The notes under the pieces were generated by a model, which saw only the letters and a list, made by a program, of their open reading frames with translations, made no database searches and was not told the DNA's origin. A DNA stretch of 54,398 bases from Planktothricoides sp. SR001 (lineage in GTDB: Bacteria; Cyanobacteriota; Cyanobacteriia; Cyanobacteriales; Laspinemataceae), in the NCBI RefSeq assembly GCF_001276715.1, contig NZ_LIUQ01000001.1, positions 1 to 54,398 on the forward strand, given 5' to 3'. Positions 1 to 9,728 of the stretch are shown in pieces. Every line of letters begins with the position of its first letter. Within the stretch, counting starts at the first letter, position 1. Position numbers and translations under genes: made by a program.

Positions 1-249
1 ATATGAGTATAATTAAACTTGTGAATCCGGCTGGCCAAAAATCTCTAATGAGCCAAAACGTAGATAAGGGCGAGTATGCCCCGAACAGCTATCCAGTAAT
101 TATTGTGCCACAAGGGTTTCTAGTATGTTTACGAAAATTAGTCCCCCTGCCAAAATGTCCGACTACTTAAGTGATGTCTCCATATCTGACGGCAAGACAA
201 AAGCTACCAATTTTTGAGTAGCAATGGGTAAATCTGTCCAACAATTACG

Positions 250-2242
250 TTACAGTTTCAAACCCGGACTGAGCGCTAGACTATATTTTTCGATCAGATA
301 TTGTTGACCATCGTAGAGTGCTGCCATCGGTAATGAACGTAAAAAAACATCCAGGACAAATACCAGGTTTTGCGTTTGATTGCGGTTCAAATCTGCTTCA
401 GCGGGCTGAATTAGCCAATCATAAATTTTTTCAGAAATTCGCAGGCGCTCCGCACTAGAATAACCCAGGTAAAGGGAAGAATAGAATTGTTGTAAAATTT
501 CTTCAATTTTCCCTTTGGGCAGTGGGGTGGCGTAGGGGCGTAAAGAGCGATCGGGTAAGGATAAAATTACTTATAGGCGATCGCGCAAAATAATCGGATA
601 AATCACTGCCGACTGCGGGTCAATCTCATCAAGTAACACCGGCTTTGTTTCCAAACAAGCATCCCGGAAAAAGTTATCTAATTCCGCCAATTGTAACGCT
701 TCAATGACATCTCTGGCTTGGCTCAAAGTGGCTTGATTCGCATCAGTTTGCAGCAACAAGCTGACCAGGTGGCGATACACAGGTTCCACCGTTTCGGTAA
801 AGTTAAACTGCACATCAGTATTAATCGCCACTAAATCACTGCGTAAAGATTGCCTGGTCTGATAAGCATTCAAATAAGCCGCTTTTGCCCCTGGGATATT
901 CCCCTGATTTTTTGAAATTCAACCCAACTGACTGGATGACCGAGCAACTAGATAGTCGCCCTTAATTGCCTGGGCAATTTCTAGGGCTTTTTCCGTTAAT
1001 CTTTTGGCTTCAGCCCATTGGTGATTTGCCGCATATATTTTCCCCAGTTGATCCAAGCTATAAGCTTCCGCCCGTAAATCTTTGATTTCCCTGGCTTGCT
1101 GAATTGCGGTGACTAATAAATCCGCGATATTTTGATAATTTACGGTCTCTGGACTGGGGGCTGATTGCCAGATTTGAAGTAAGTTTTATGCCAGATATAC
1201 TCTAGCGTAAATTGAACGACGCCTCGGAGAAAGCTGGCTGATATTTGACTGGATATCCGGGCTTAATTTGCTGGCGGCTACCCATTGCGGACTTTTGACT
1301 AATAAACTAAATTGATTGAGTTGAATTTATTCTCGTTTTAAGTCGGTTTGCGCTAAGGAGATTGCCTCTTCATAGTAATCAAAATTACTGGAAAATTTAC
1401 CCAAATATTTTGCAATATTGCCAACACGGGAAAGATTAGCACTAATATTAGTTTTTGCCCCTAATTGATCGCTAATTTGCCAAATTATAAAAACCCTTTG
1501 ACTTGAAGTAAATTGCCCATGCTTTGTAACGCCACCCCTAAACTTCTCAGGCTATCTGCTTTAAGCCAAGAATCCGGTTGACTTTTCAACTGTTCAAAAA
1601 TATTTTATAGTATTTTTTTATCCGGGCGATATTGTCCCAATGATTGTAAAGCTTGGGCTTGATTAATTTGACTCCCTAATTTTCCCGTTTCATTGTTGGC
1701 TTTCTCATAGACCGATTCAGCTTTAATCGAAGTTTCTAACGCCTGCTGAGTTTGCCCTTGGGCAAGTTGTAAACTCCCCTGAGTATTTAAGGCTTGGGCA
1801 AAGATGGCTAAACCTCTTTGATCCAGTTCTCCTTGATTTTGTAACAAACGCAAATAGAAATTGCCCCTTCTGCTTGCTGCCATTCTCCTACTTTTTGATA
1901 AGCAGAGGAGAGATAATTTAAGCTTAAAGCCTGATTTCTAATTTCCCCTTGTATTTCGTAGTCTCTCGCTGCCTGTTGCCAAAGGCTGACAGCAGCAGAA
2001 AACTGTCCGATTTGATACAGATTTCGGCCTTCCTTTAGCCGCGCTTCCGGGGTTTGGGCTAGGGTTTGAGTCTGAAGTTGAACAACTTGTGCCTGACTGG
2101 GATAAAATTGCGGAAAAACTGGCCATCCCGTAGTCACCAATAAAATTGTCACCAAGAAAACACCAATGAACCGCCAATCACTTTGCCACCATAAGCGGTT
2201 TGGTTTTTTATGGTTAAATCTGGGTTTAATTTTTAACCACAC
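250..2242 (-). pseudogene. Decayed CHAT/TPR protein gene, catalytic end missing
   Basis: Reading from 2242 downward, an N-terminal membrane or signal segment (VFLVTILLVTTGWPVF) is followed by TPR helices of the kind found in cyanobacterial CHAT proteins. The frame shifts near 1880, again after about 1605, and repeatedly between 1500 and 900. The pre-CHAT region then resumes (INTDVQFNFTETVEPVYR, 873 downward). An in-frame TAA at 571-573 falls where the family has a conserved EVILSLPD stretch; the sequence after it continues in the same frame (VILSLPDRSLRPYATPLPKG) to GLKL and stops at 250. No HxxHG or SACETG motif, which would mark the catalytic part, was found in any frame below 250, so the protease active site is absent. 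Several independent lesions make sequencing error unlikely. Identification as this family is confident; the exact boundaries are not. Confidence 0.8.
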
Positions 2243-2579
2243 AATATTTTTATCGTGTTTTAATCGCGATCCTTACCGATAGATAGGCTTGATTTAATTT
2301 TTGTCAAAAATCCTGAAGCTATTGCCCTGTAATCAAATTCCCCAAATAATGTATAGCACGATCGCGGCTGTTTTGTGATTCATCCGCTGTCATGGCAAAT
2401 TGAGGCAATTCCCTGGCATTTTGCTTTTCTGATTTCTGGTGGCGGTTGAGAAACGGAACAGTCGCGCCAAACCCAAATTTGATGGCCATATCTGACGATC
2501 CATTGTCTCAACCACGCCATTCCTTCCAGCAAAAGCAAAACATTTCTGGGATCGAACGAAAAGGACGATTTCTCCTGGT
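2243..2579. other. Gap with possible decayed reading frame
   Basis: No intact gene. One minus-strand frame (about 2490 down to 2270) reads like protein, for example AIHYLGNLITGQ followed by LQDF and QKLNQAYLSVRIAIKT, but is cut by several stops. It may be the remains of a gene upstream of the decayed CHAT gene. I cannot name it. Confidence 0.2.
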
Positions 2580-4115
2580 TTAAGCGGTTCTCGGGCAACC
2601 TAAAGTGGTGATATATAACACCGCTTCATCTTCGGGAATTCCTAGCACTTGATTGACTTGATCGTCAAAAAATCCACCAATTCCACTGACGCCGACCCCT
2701 AAGTACAGCGCCCCCAAGTTGATCCGTTGTCCCAGGTGTCCCGCATCTAAGTGCAGATAACGATAAGCGCGATCGCCGAATTTTTCCACTGCCTTTTTCA
2801 AATCGGCAGTATGAAATATCACCGCTGCGGCATCGCGACCCAACTCTTGCCCCAAACAGAGATAATGTAACTCTTGGCGGAAATTCTTAAACCGCACTTG
2901 TCGTAATTCTTGGGCCATCGGTGCATAGTAATAACAGCCAACATCTAAACCATTCACCGATAACACCGCCACAAACGTAGAAATAAGCTGGCGATCGAAA
3001 AAGTCTGGAGACGGATCTAAGCCTTGATAGCTGTAGTGACTTGGGTGATAAGTAAAGTCCAGAATCGCATTCAGTTGGGCTAAAGCGATCGCCCCTCCAT
3101 TGTACTCACGAGTCGAACGCCGTCGCAAAATCGTCGTTTCCAGTCCCGTGAGGCGATCGCCCCAATCAATCGGCTGGCTTTTCGTAGACACCTTGGTACA
3201 AAAGGGAAAATTATATTTATCATCTTCCGAAGACCGATCCACCATTGTCCAGCCTTCTTGTCCCGTGGTATCCGCATCAATTTTGGTCGCTTGATGACAA
3301 TAAGCCAGCAACTCACCATCTCGAATATCCGGGTAGTCCTTTTTCACCCCTGACGGTAAAGCCGTCCGATAAGGCGGTAAATTTTCATCCAGTTTTCGCA
3401 AATCCGCCAAAGGCATCAGAGTCGTCACCGCTTCTTGATCCGGGTCTAAATAAAGCAGTTCATTCAGGGCATCATCGAGAAAGCCCCCAATTAAATGGGG
3501 TCGATAGTCCGTAAACGATCCTGCCAACTCAATATTGCCCAACAAATGACCCGTATCCAGAAAAACCCGCCGATAAGCCCGGTCTTCATAACGCCAAGCG
3601 GAACGATAAAAAACCGCCGTAGTCGCTAAAGCCAATTTGGTCGTATCAAAAGCCGGATGCCAAAACGTGGCACTTTTCAACGTCGGCCAAACATCACTAT
3701 CCCAAAACCGAATCAAAGAATGGGTTTTTGTCTGATAATTGTAAAGTCCAGGGGGCAACTCCGCCGTCCCCAAAGAGATTAAATAGAGTTCTGCCGGGTA
3801 CAGCCCTCCCGCTGAAGGAGCCGCCCTTAGATACAACGGGGTTCCCATCATCGTGCTGACTTTAGCGGTTAAGCCATAGCTACAAAAGAGTAACCGCGAT
3901 AAACGTTCTAACCCTGTGCGGGCCGGGTCGTGTTCTAACTCCGGTCGTTTTTTCAAATAAGGCTTTAAATCAATCGTCGCACCAATCTTGTAATCTTTGA
4001 AAGGCACTGGCTGCTGTGACCAGTCTATAAAGTGCTTTTTACTGGCCAAAGTTTCTGGATCGTATTTGGTGCGCTCGTGGTAGTGTTGGGCAATGGAAAA
4101 TTGCTGTTTTGCCAT
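2580..4115 (-). CDS. SagB/ThcOx-type dehydrogenase, double nitroreductase domain
   Basis: The protein has 511 residues and two nitroreductase-like halves. The first contains RAAPSAGGLYPAELYL and the second contains RRRSTREYNGG with a closing GVSGIGGFFDDQVNQVLG; each half ends with a GFxDDxxNxxLxxxxDxEAV pattern (FLDDALNELLYLDPDQEAV and FFDDQVNQVLGIPEDEAV). The family are FMN-dependent oxidoreductases, best known for oxidising azolines to azoles in modified peptides, but many cyanobacterial members stand alone. No cyclodehydratase or precursor peptide is seen nearby, so its substrate is unknown. The start was put at 4115 (MAKQQFSIAQHYHERTK) because family resemblance begins there; an upstream start at 4253 would add 46 unrelated residues. 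The downstream neighbour on the same strand is decayed. Confidence 0.85.
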   Translation of the reverse strand: MAKQQFSIAQHYHERTKYDPETLASKKHFIDWSQQPVPFKDYKIGATIDLKPYLKKRPELEHDPARTGLERLSRLLFCSYGLTAKVSTMMGTPLYLRAAPSAGGLYPAELYLISLGTAELPPGLYNYQTKTHSLIRFWDSDVWPTLKSATFWHPAFDTTKLALATTAVFYRSAWRYEDRAYRRVFLDTGHLLGNIELAGSFTDYRPHLIGGFLDDALNELLYLDPDQEAVTTLMPLADLRKLDENLPPYRTALPSGVKKDYPDIRDGELLAYCHQATKIDADTTGQEGWTMVDRSSEDDKYNFPFCTKVSTKSQPIDWGDRLTGLETTILRRRSTREYNGGAIALAQLNAILDFTYHPSHYSYQGLDPSPDFFDRQLISTFVAVLSVNGLDVGCYYYAPMAQELRQVRFKNFRQELHYLCLGQELGRDAAAVIFHTADLKKAVEKFGDRAYRYLHLDAGHLGQRINLGALYLGVGVSGIGGFFDDQVNQVLGIPEDEAVLYITTLGCPRTA

Positions 4116-4429
4116 AAAAGCAGGATGGTTGGTGTAATTACTGCTTTCATCTTGACATCTGAGATGACTGGGATGCACCCTCAGCCAGAGAAAGATTGCT
4201 CCTGGGCTTGATTCCTGGAACTTAGCCATCACAGCGATCGCCCAATTGTGCAAATCGGTTCGCCTGTGATGCTGCTAAAATTTTAAAAAATTAAAAAAAG
4301 CTAAAAAAAACCTGAATAAATTTACAAATTGTTACATTTGTTCATAAAGGATGTGATTCATCCCCGCCCTAGTAAACACCCAATAGATATAGAAGAGAGA
4401 AAAGAGATGCCTAGAAAAGAGAGGAGAGA

Positions 4430-4660
4430 GAGGAGTGCAGGGGAGCGGGGGTGCGCCACGCCAGCCCTAGGGGTGCAAGGCTGCGCCACGCCAGCCCTAG
4501 GGGGGATATTTTTCTCCTCATCTCCTCTGCTCCTCTGCTCCTCTGCTCCTCTGCTCCTCTGCTCCTCTGCCGACGGCGGCCTCCCCCGCTCCTCCGCTCG
4601 ACGGCGGCTCCCCCGCTCGATGGCGGCTCCCCCGTTCCCCGGTCCCTATTCCCCGTTCCC
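4430..4660. repeat. Low-complexity tandem repeats before the pentapeptide gene
   Basis: A 22-bp direct repeat (TGCGCCACGCCAGCCCTAGG plus GG) stands at 4452-4473 and 4482-4503. It is followed by about six units of the 8-mer CTCCTCTG (4522-4570) and by repeated GGCGGCTCCCCCG blocks (4573-4635). Open frames through this stretch are repeat artefacts. The rest of 4116-4698 holds no gene. Confidence 0.85.
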
Positions 4661-4698
4661 TATACATTTTGGCTCAGGCTACTATCAGGCAGTACAAA

Positions 4699-5241
4699 AT
4701 GCAAAAAGTCAATAGTGAAGAGGTACTCAAACAGTATGCAAACGGTCAACGTAACTTTGAGTATTTAGATTTAAGTGAGAATAACTGGTTTGAAGCCAAT
4801 TTACGCGGAGCCAATTTCACTGGCAGTAACTTAAGTAAGGCTTATCTGCCTTATGCGAATCTCTCTCTCGTCAATTTGCGCCAAAGTCAACTCACTCACG
4901 CGGAACTCAGTGATGCCAAACTCGCGCAAAGCGACCTCAGCCAAGCTAACCTGAGCGAGGCTAATCTTTGTCGGGCAAATTTACGCAATGCCAACTTACG
5001 AGGGGCAAATCTCGCTGGGGCTAATCTCACTAAAGCTGATTTGTCTAATGCAGATTTAAGTGACGCTAACTTAAGTGATACAAATTTAACCGGCGCCAAT
5101 TTATATAAAGCGAATTTAAGTCATGCTAATTTAACGGGTGCAAATTTTTTTCGCGCCACAAGGGTAGATTTTACCGATGCTTATTGGGATGAAACCACAA
5201 TTTATCCCGACGGGTATCGTCGCAATGATGACTCTGTTTGA
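4699..5241 (+). CDS. Pentapeptide-repeat protein
   Basis: A protein of 180 residues made mostly of A(N/D)LxX pentapeptides: about 20 tandem units from roughly residue 35 to 155 (for example [18 protein letters not shown] and [18 protein letters not shown]). These form a right-handed quadrilateral beta-helix. The C-terminus ends with [16 protein letters not shown], a common cap in cyanobacterial members. No signal peptide is visible, so a cytosolic location is likely. Function is unknown; most cyanobacterial pentapeptide proteins are uncharacterised. ATG at 4699 (MQKVNSEEV) was chosen over an upstream TTG at 4669 that lies in low-complexity DNA. Confidence 0.85.
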   Translation: MQKVNSEEVLKQYANGQRNFEYLDLSENNWFEANLRGANFTGSNLSKAYLPYANLSLVNLRQSQLTHAELSDAKLAQSDLSQANLSEANLCRANLRNANLRGANLAGANLTKADLSNADLSDANLSDTNLTGANLYKANLSHANLTGANFFRATRVDFTDAYWDETTIYPDGYRRNDDSV

Positions 5242-5326
5242 ATTTCTGTTTGAATTTCTGTTTGAATTAGTGAGTTATAGTTGTTTGGTTATAGTTGTTT
5301 GGTTATAATTGTTTGGTTATAATTGT
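5235..5326. repeat. Short AT-rich tandem repeats
   Basis: Directly after the pentapeptide gene come about three units of TGTTTGAATTTC (5235-5268) and then about four units of a GTTATAGTTGTTTG-like 14-mer (5274-5326). The rest of the gap to 5501 is AT-rich with nothing recognisable. Confidence 0.8.
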
Positions 5327-5501
5327 TATATTGGTTGACTTGATTTATTAATAATGATTATTTAAATAATTTGCGGATAATTGGCAAATTATTTATGGCA
5401 AATTATTTATTTTTTTGAAAATTATCTGCCATAAACCTGTTAATTGTATGTTAATTGTTTTTATAAAATATGTATTTATCTGGTAAAAATAAATTTTCAC
5501 A

Positions 5502-5542
5502 AAATCATAAATTACCGCCAATATGACGGTAATTTATGATTT
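5502..5542. terminator. Bidirectional hairpin terminator
   Basis: A perfect 16-bp inverted repeat, AAATCATAAATTACCG (5502-5517) and its complement (5527-5542), encloses a 9-base loop. It sits between the convergent pentapeptide and YciO-like genes, the expected place for a shared terminator. Confidence 0.7.
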
Positions 5543-5568
5543 ATGATCTACAGGGGCTTTATGGGGGA

Positions 5569-6228
5569 TTAACTGGCATAACTGGGTTCGAGTTCGGGCA
5601 GCCACTCGGTGACTTCCTCCCATCCCTGACCCTTGCGAATCGCGATCGGTTCATCACCACTTAAATCCAGAATCGTGGAAACTTGATAGCCCGGATCTTC
5701 TCCGGTATCGATAATAATATCCACTAATTTCTCCAGTTGATCGAATAATTCGGCTGTACCCAGGGTTCCGTAGTCTTTTTTGTCCGGTAGATGGGCAGAA
5801 GTAGAAATAATAGGACTTTCCAATGCATTGAGTAATGACAAACAAACCGTATTTTTGGGCACCCGAATTCCGGTGGTTTTCCTTTTGGGATCCATGACGA
5901 GTTTGGGAACTAACTTGGTGGCAGGCAACAAGAACGTATAAGGCCCAGGAATCAAATGCCTGATAATCCGATAGGCGCGATCGCTCACTTTGGCATAAGT
6001 GGCAATATTAGATAAGGAAGGACAGAGAAAGGTTAAGGGCTTGTCATTGGACAAACGCTTAATTTGCCTAACCTTTTCCACCGCTGATTTAACTCGAATA
6101 TCGCAGCCGATCGCATACACGGTATCCGTGGGATAAAGCATGACGGCGCCGTTACTCAGTGCGTCTTTAATCGGTTCAATGCTACGCAACTGAGGATTGT
6201 CGGGATGAATGTGATAAATTGTGGCCAT
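5569..6228 (-). CDS. YciO/Sua5/YrdC family protein
   Basis: The 219-residue YrdC-domain protein shows YPTDTVYAIGCD near residue 33, KPLTFLCPSLSN, PGPYTFLLPATK, KRKTTGIRVP and STSAHLP. YrdC-fold enzymes make threonylcarbamoyl-AMP for the t6A37 modification of tRNA. The opening IYHIHPDNPQ, the RKTTGIRVP motif and the overall layout resemble E. coli YciO more than TsaC, and YciO has weak or uncertain t6A activity. I therefore name it at family level. It may still be the main cyanobacterial enzyme if no other YrdC protein exists in the genome. It is a single gene, ending at the hairpin at 5502-5542. Confidence 0.88.
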   Translation of the reverse strand: MATIYHIHPDNPQLRSIEPIKDALSNGAVMLYPTDTVYAIGCDIRVKSAVEKVRQIKRLSNDKPLTFLCPSLSNIATYAKVSDRAYRIIRHLIPGPYTFLLPATKLVPKLVMDPKRKTTGIRVPKNTVCLSLLNALESPIISTSAHLPDKKDYGTLGTAELFDQLEKLVDIIIDTGEDPGYQVSTILDLSGDEPIAIRKGQGWEEVTEWLPELEPSYAS

Positions 6229-6387
6229 AATAATAAGTCATCGGTTTTTACAAAAGAAAAAAATTTTTTTCCCTGGCTGTCACGCTGGATTAGACACCAC
6301 TATGCATTCTAATCGGTAAAATTGAAACCGGGTTTCTTAATTTTTGGCTGGGTGGCAGCATTTATTGAGGTTAGCGAGAACCGATCC

Positions 6388-7818
6388 ATGAAAAAAATTG
6401 CTTATTTGGAATGTCCCACCGGCATTGCTGGTGATATGTGTTTGGGTGCTTTAGTTAGTTCAGGTGTCCCCTTGGATTATCTGGATGAAAATTTGTCTCG
6501 ACTGGGGATTTCTGATGAATATCACCTGAGAAGCGAATTGGTTCATCGCAATGGTCAAGTCGCTACGAAAGTTTATGTGGATTTGTCCACAGGCGATCGC
6601 GCAAAGGGGATCGCAAACGCGAATCGCCCCCAACATTTCCATGACCATGACCATGACCATGACCATGACCATGACCATGACCATGACCATGACCATGACC
6701 ATGACCATGACCATAAGCATGGTCATAAGCATGACCATGAGGGTAAACATAAGCATGACCATGACCATGACCATACCCGACATTTGCCAGAAATTGAGGG
6801 AATGATTAAGGCTGCCAAGTTGCCGGAACGGGCAGAATTTTGGAGTTTGGCGGTATTTCGCCGACTGGCAGAAGCAGAAGGGGCGGTGCATGGGGTGTCT
6901 CCGAATCAAGTCCATTTCCATGAAGTTGGGGCAACCGACGCCATTGTGGATATTGTGGGGACTTGTTTGGGTTTGGATTGGTTGGGGATTGACAGTAATT
7001 CCCAGGGATGGCCTGCTTTGTCTTGTTCTCCCTTGCCGACGGGGGGTGGGACGGTTTGGGCTGCCCACGGACGTTTGCCCGTACCCGTCCCCGCAGTGCT
7101 CCAGTTGCTGCGATCGCGCCAAGTGCCGATTTATGCCAACGGAATTGAGAAAGAATTAGTCACACCAACCGGGGCAGCGATCGCCGTAACATTAGCCACG
7201 AGTTTTGGCCCACCCCCAGCCATGTCCCTGCACCACATTGGGTTAGGGGCTGGTTCACAGGATTTTGCCATTCCGAATATTCTGCGTTTGTGGATTGGGG
7301 AATCGGCACCGCTTAATCAAAAATCCTTGACAGATGAGACAAATGAGACAAATGAACTGACCAAAAACCTGGAAACAATTGCGGTATTGGAAACCCAGAT
7401 CGACGATCTCAACCCCCAAGCGATCGCCTATACCTGCGATCGGTTATTTGCGGTTGGTGCGATCGACGTATTCACCCAACCCATTGCCATGAAAAAATCC
7501 CGCACGGGCATTTTGCTCACGGTTATTTGCCACCCAGAAAAAGTCTCCCCTTGCGAACAAATAATTTTTCAAGAAACCAGCACCCTGGGAATTCGTCGCT
7601 CCACCCAACAGCGGCATATTTTAAATCGAGTCATTCAGAAAGTGGCCACAAAGTTCGGAGAAATTCCGGTCAAAGTTGCCACCAATGAAGCAGGAAAAAT
7701 TATTAATGTTCAACCAGAATATGAAGACTGTGCTGCCCTAGCCAAAAAACATCATCTCCCGTGGCGTGAAATCCATCGACAAGCATTAGCCGCATGGTAC
7801 AGCATCAATTCCGTTTAA
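6388..7818 (+). CDS. larC: Nickel-pincer cofactor biosynthesis protein LarC
   Basis: LarC (DUF111) inserts nickel, using CTP, into the pyridinium dithiocarboxylate cofactor of LarA-type racemases. The 476-residue protein begins with AYLECPTGIAGDMCLGAL and carries HFHEVGATDAIVDIVG, ELVTPTGAAIAVT and, in the C-terminal part, ETQIDDLNPQ. Between residues about 78 and 130 is a histidine-rich insert with 12 His-Asp pairs in a row, probably for nickel binding or storage. It is coded by a perfect hexanucleotide array (6640-6714). The start is ATG 6388; an upstream TTG (6322) would add 22 residues drawn from a dispersed repeat. LarA, LarB and LarE are not in this window. Confidence 0.92.
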   Translation: MKKIAYLECPTGIAGDMCLGALVSSGVPLDYLDENLSRLGISDEYHLRSELVHRNGQVATKVYVDLSTGDRAKGIANANRPQHFHDHDHDHDHDHDHDHDHDHDHDHDHKHGHKHDHEGKHKHDHDHDHTRHLPEIEGMIKAAKLPERAEFWSLAVFRRLAEAEGAVHGVSPNQVHFHEVGATDAIVDIVGTCLGLDWLGIDSNSQGWPALSCSPLPTGGGTVWAAHGRLPVPVPAVLQLLRSRQVPIYANGIEKELVTPTGAAIAVTLATSFGPPPAMSLHHIGLGAGSQDFAIPNILRLWIGESAPLNQKSLTDETNETNELTKNLETIAVLETQIDDLNPQAIAYTCDRLFAVGAIDVFTQPIAMKKSRTGILLTVICHPEKVSPCEQIIFQETSTLGIRRSTQQRHILNRVIQKVATKFGEIPVKVATNEAGKIINVQPEYEDCAALAKKHHLPWREIHRQALAAWYSINSV

Positions 7819-8129
7819 ATAGTTATCAATAAAAACAGGAAACGGGGAAAATAATTGATAATTAATAATTAACAATTGATAATTAATAGCCAAAAATTAT
7901 CAATTATCAATATGGTTCAGTAATGCTTATATTACCAGGTAGTTTTTGAGCAGTTGATAAACTGGCACTTTTGCTTCTCAGAGAGAAAATTTTGAAGTGC
8001 TAAAATAATAGTCAGCCGGATCTGCCTTGAAATATAGCTTGGAACTTAAATCAGATGTTGGCGCTAGGAAGATCAATCATCGTCTGTGATGAACATCACG
8101 GAACGAAGAGGGGTGAAACCCGTAGATTT
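7819..8129. other. Gap with AT-rich hairpin after larC
   Basis: Repeated ATTGATAATTAATAATT-like sequence lies at 7855-7911. An inverted pair, ATTGATAATT (7875-7884) and AATTATCAAT (7902-7911), could terminate larC. No gene was seen in the remainder. Confidence 0.4.
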
Positions 8130-8264
8130 GTAGGGTGGGCAAATATTGCCCACCCTACGTTATAAATAAAAGTGTAGTGAAATAGATTTGTAGGGCGGGC
8201 AAAATATTGCCTCCCCTACGTTATAAATAAAGGTGTAGGGTGAGCAATATTTTGCCCACCCTAC
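8130..8264. repeat. Three copies of the GTAGGGTGGGC palindrome
   Basis: Copies stand at 8130-8158 (13-bp perfect arms GTAGGGTGGGCAA, 3-base loop), 8190-8219 and 8234-8264, with GTTATAAATAAA spacers after the first two. Related copies lie at 11053-11081 and 11474-11532. They may act as terminators for the adjacent sbcD gene, but the array and its recurrence elsewhere suggest a dispersed REP- or MITE-like family. Confidence 0.85.
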
Positions 8265-8270
8265 GTTAGC

Positions 8271-9569
8271 CTAAAATAATTGTAATTGATCCTGACTATT
8301 CGGTTCGGCTGATTTTATTTTTTCGGCCTCATCTTCCGCAAAAAACTCCTCTTCTCCCGCTAATAAACTATTCGCAGCGGCCAGCATTTCCTCCGCAATA
8401 TCTTGCAGGTCTTCTCGATTTTCCAGGTAAGTTTTCAATGCTGATAATGGATCGATACCCCCACCAGCCCCTAATTCCGGGAGGCGAGGTGACATTAACT
8501 GACTGACTAATTCTGGTTGAATTCGGTAGTTATGGGCTTCATTTAAACAATCGTGCAATACCGTATTATCAATTTGGTCTATTTGTTGCGGTTGTAACTG
8601 ATAAATCAGCCGGACGATCGCATCTTTAATCCGATGTTTTTTAATCGCTTTGACTAACTTGGCTTGCGGTTCTGCGGCCTCGGAAACGTCAACCCGAATG
8701 GTGCAGAATTTGCGAACGGGAATGGGACAAAATTGCCAGTGACATTTGCCCGGTTCTACTTCTACTAAGACATAGCCTTTTTCTTCTTTTTCTTCACTAA
8801 AATCTACCCGTTCAATACTACCCGGATAAACCACTGGGGGATTATTGCCCGGATTGAGGTTTTGGTGACGGTGAACATGACCTAATGCTACATAGTCAAA
8901 TTGCGGTTTTGTGAGTAAAGAAAGCGGAATGGTGAAGCCTTTACCAACTGCTAAGAATCTTTCAGCCCCATATTCGGCATTGTCTACCATTAAATGTCCT
9001 AAAAGTACCGTGGGCACTTGTGGGTTTAATTTTCTGATTTCTCCTTCGAGAACCGTGGAAAGGCGATCGATTAACAGATGATTAATTTCTGAAAGAGATA
9101 GTTTTTCCGTTTCCGGTCGGGTTAACAATGTAGAACGAGTTAACCACGGTAAGGTGATAACTTGAATTGACCCGTTTTTGGTTTCAATTCTATGAGTTTC
9201 CAGGGAGTCGCCAACAATAAATCCCGGTACTCCTAATGTGCGATAAATACAAAGACTTGCACCCCCTTGTCCTAGGGAATGTTGGTCATGGTTGCCGACG
9301 AGTAAGACTGTGGGGATTTTGGCGTCGGCTAACCGGCGAAATTGACTGGCAAATGCTTCCTGTACAAATGGCGGTGGGGTGGCGTCGGGAAAGGCATCTC
9401 CCCCAAAGAGGACTAAATCAACGTCAGAGCCGATCGCGCGATCGATACAAGTGGTTAAAGTAGTAACAAAATCCTCCAATCGGGTATTTTGTCCCGTTTG
9501 TGGGTTGGTTTTCCCGTGAGAAAACCCGCTACCGATATGAATATCCGACAAGTGGAGGATTTTAATCAT
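8271..9569 (-). CDS. sbcD: SbcD-like DNA repair exonuclease, metallophosphatase
   Basis: The 432-residue protein has the full calcineurin-type metal site: LHLSDIHIGSGF at the N-terminus, VLFGGDAFPD, LLVGNHDQHS, LLGHLMVD and ALGHVHRHQ. These match the nuclease subunit SbcD/Mre11, which with the SbcC/Rad50 ATPase opens hairpins and trims DNA ends. The C-terminal 130 residues (helical, acidic end) fit the region that follows the nuclease domain. SbcC is not adjacent. An ability to attack hairpins is of note in a genome this rich in palindromes, but that link is only a thought. The gene stands alone on the minus strand, with the palindrome array just after its stop. Confidence 0.87.
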   Translation of the reverse strand: MIKILHLSDIHIGSGFSHGKTNPQTGQNTRLEDFVTTLTTCIDRAIGSDVDLVLFGGDAFPDATPPPFVQEAFASQFRRLADAKIPTVLLVGNHDQHSLGQGGASLCIYRTLGVPGFIVGDSLETHRIETKNGSIQVITLPWLTRSTLLTRPETEKLSLSEINHLLIDRLSTVLEGEIRKLNPQVPTVLLGHLMVDNAEYGAERFLAVGKGFTIPLSLLTKPQFDYVALGHVHRHQNLNPGNNPPVVYPGSIERVDFSEEKEEKGYVLVEVEPGKCHWQFCPIPVRKFCTIRVDVSEAAEPQAKLVKAIKKHRIKDAIVRLIYQLQPQQIDQIDNTVLHDCLNEAHNYRIQPELVSQLMSPRLPELGAGGGIDPLSALKTYLENREDLQDIAEEMLAAANSLLAGEEEFFAEDEAEKIKSAEPNSQDQLQLF

Positions 9570-9589
9570 AATTGTTGTTGGTTGTTTGT

Positions 9590-9720
9590 TGGTGGTTATT
9601 AGTTGGTGGTTGGGTAGGGATTCTTTGGTGGTTATTAGTTATTAAGTGGATTGCCCTAACGAATAACGAATAACCAAGAACGAATAACTAAAAACCAACA
9701 ACTAACAACCAATAACTAAT
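9590..9720. repeat. GGTTATTAGTT-rich repeat with shared 17-mer
   Basis: The stretch is made of repeated GTTGGTGGTTATTAGTT and, toward the end, its complement (AACCAATAACTAAT), so it could fold on itself. It contains GGGTAGGGATTCTTTGG (9612-9628), which recurs at 28048-28110 (reverse, four tandem units) and 54355-54371, each time in similar TTGGTTGTT-rich surroundings. Confidence 0.7.
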
Positions 9721-9728
9721 CACCAAAA

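Noticed and set aside
4329-4768. Two overlapping plus-strand reading frames of 105-128 residues before the pentapeptide gene
   Set aside because: They are translations of short tandem repeats (CTCCTCTG, GGCGGCTCC) with no family resemblance.
6460-7122. Minus-strand frame of 220 residues opposite larC with Met-Val repeats
   Set aside because: It is the antisense of the His-Asp array in a well-supported gene.
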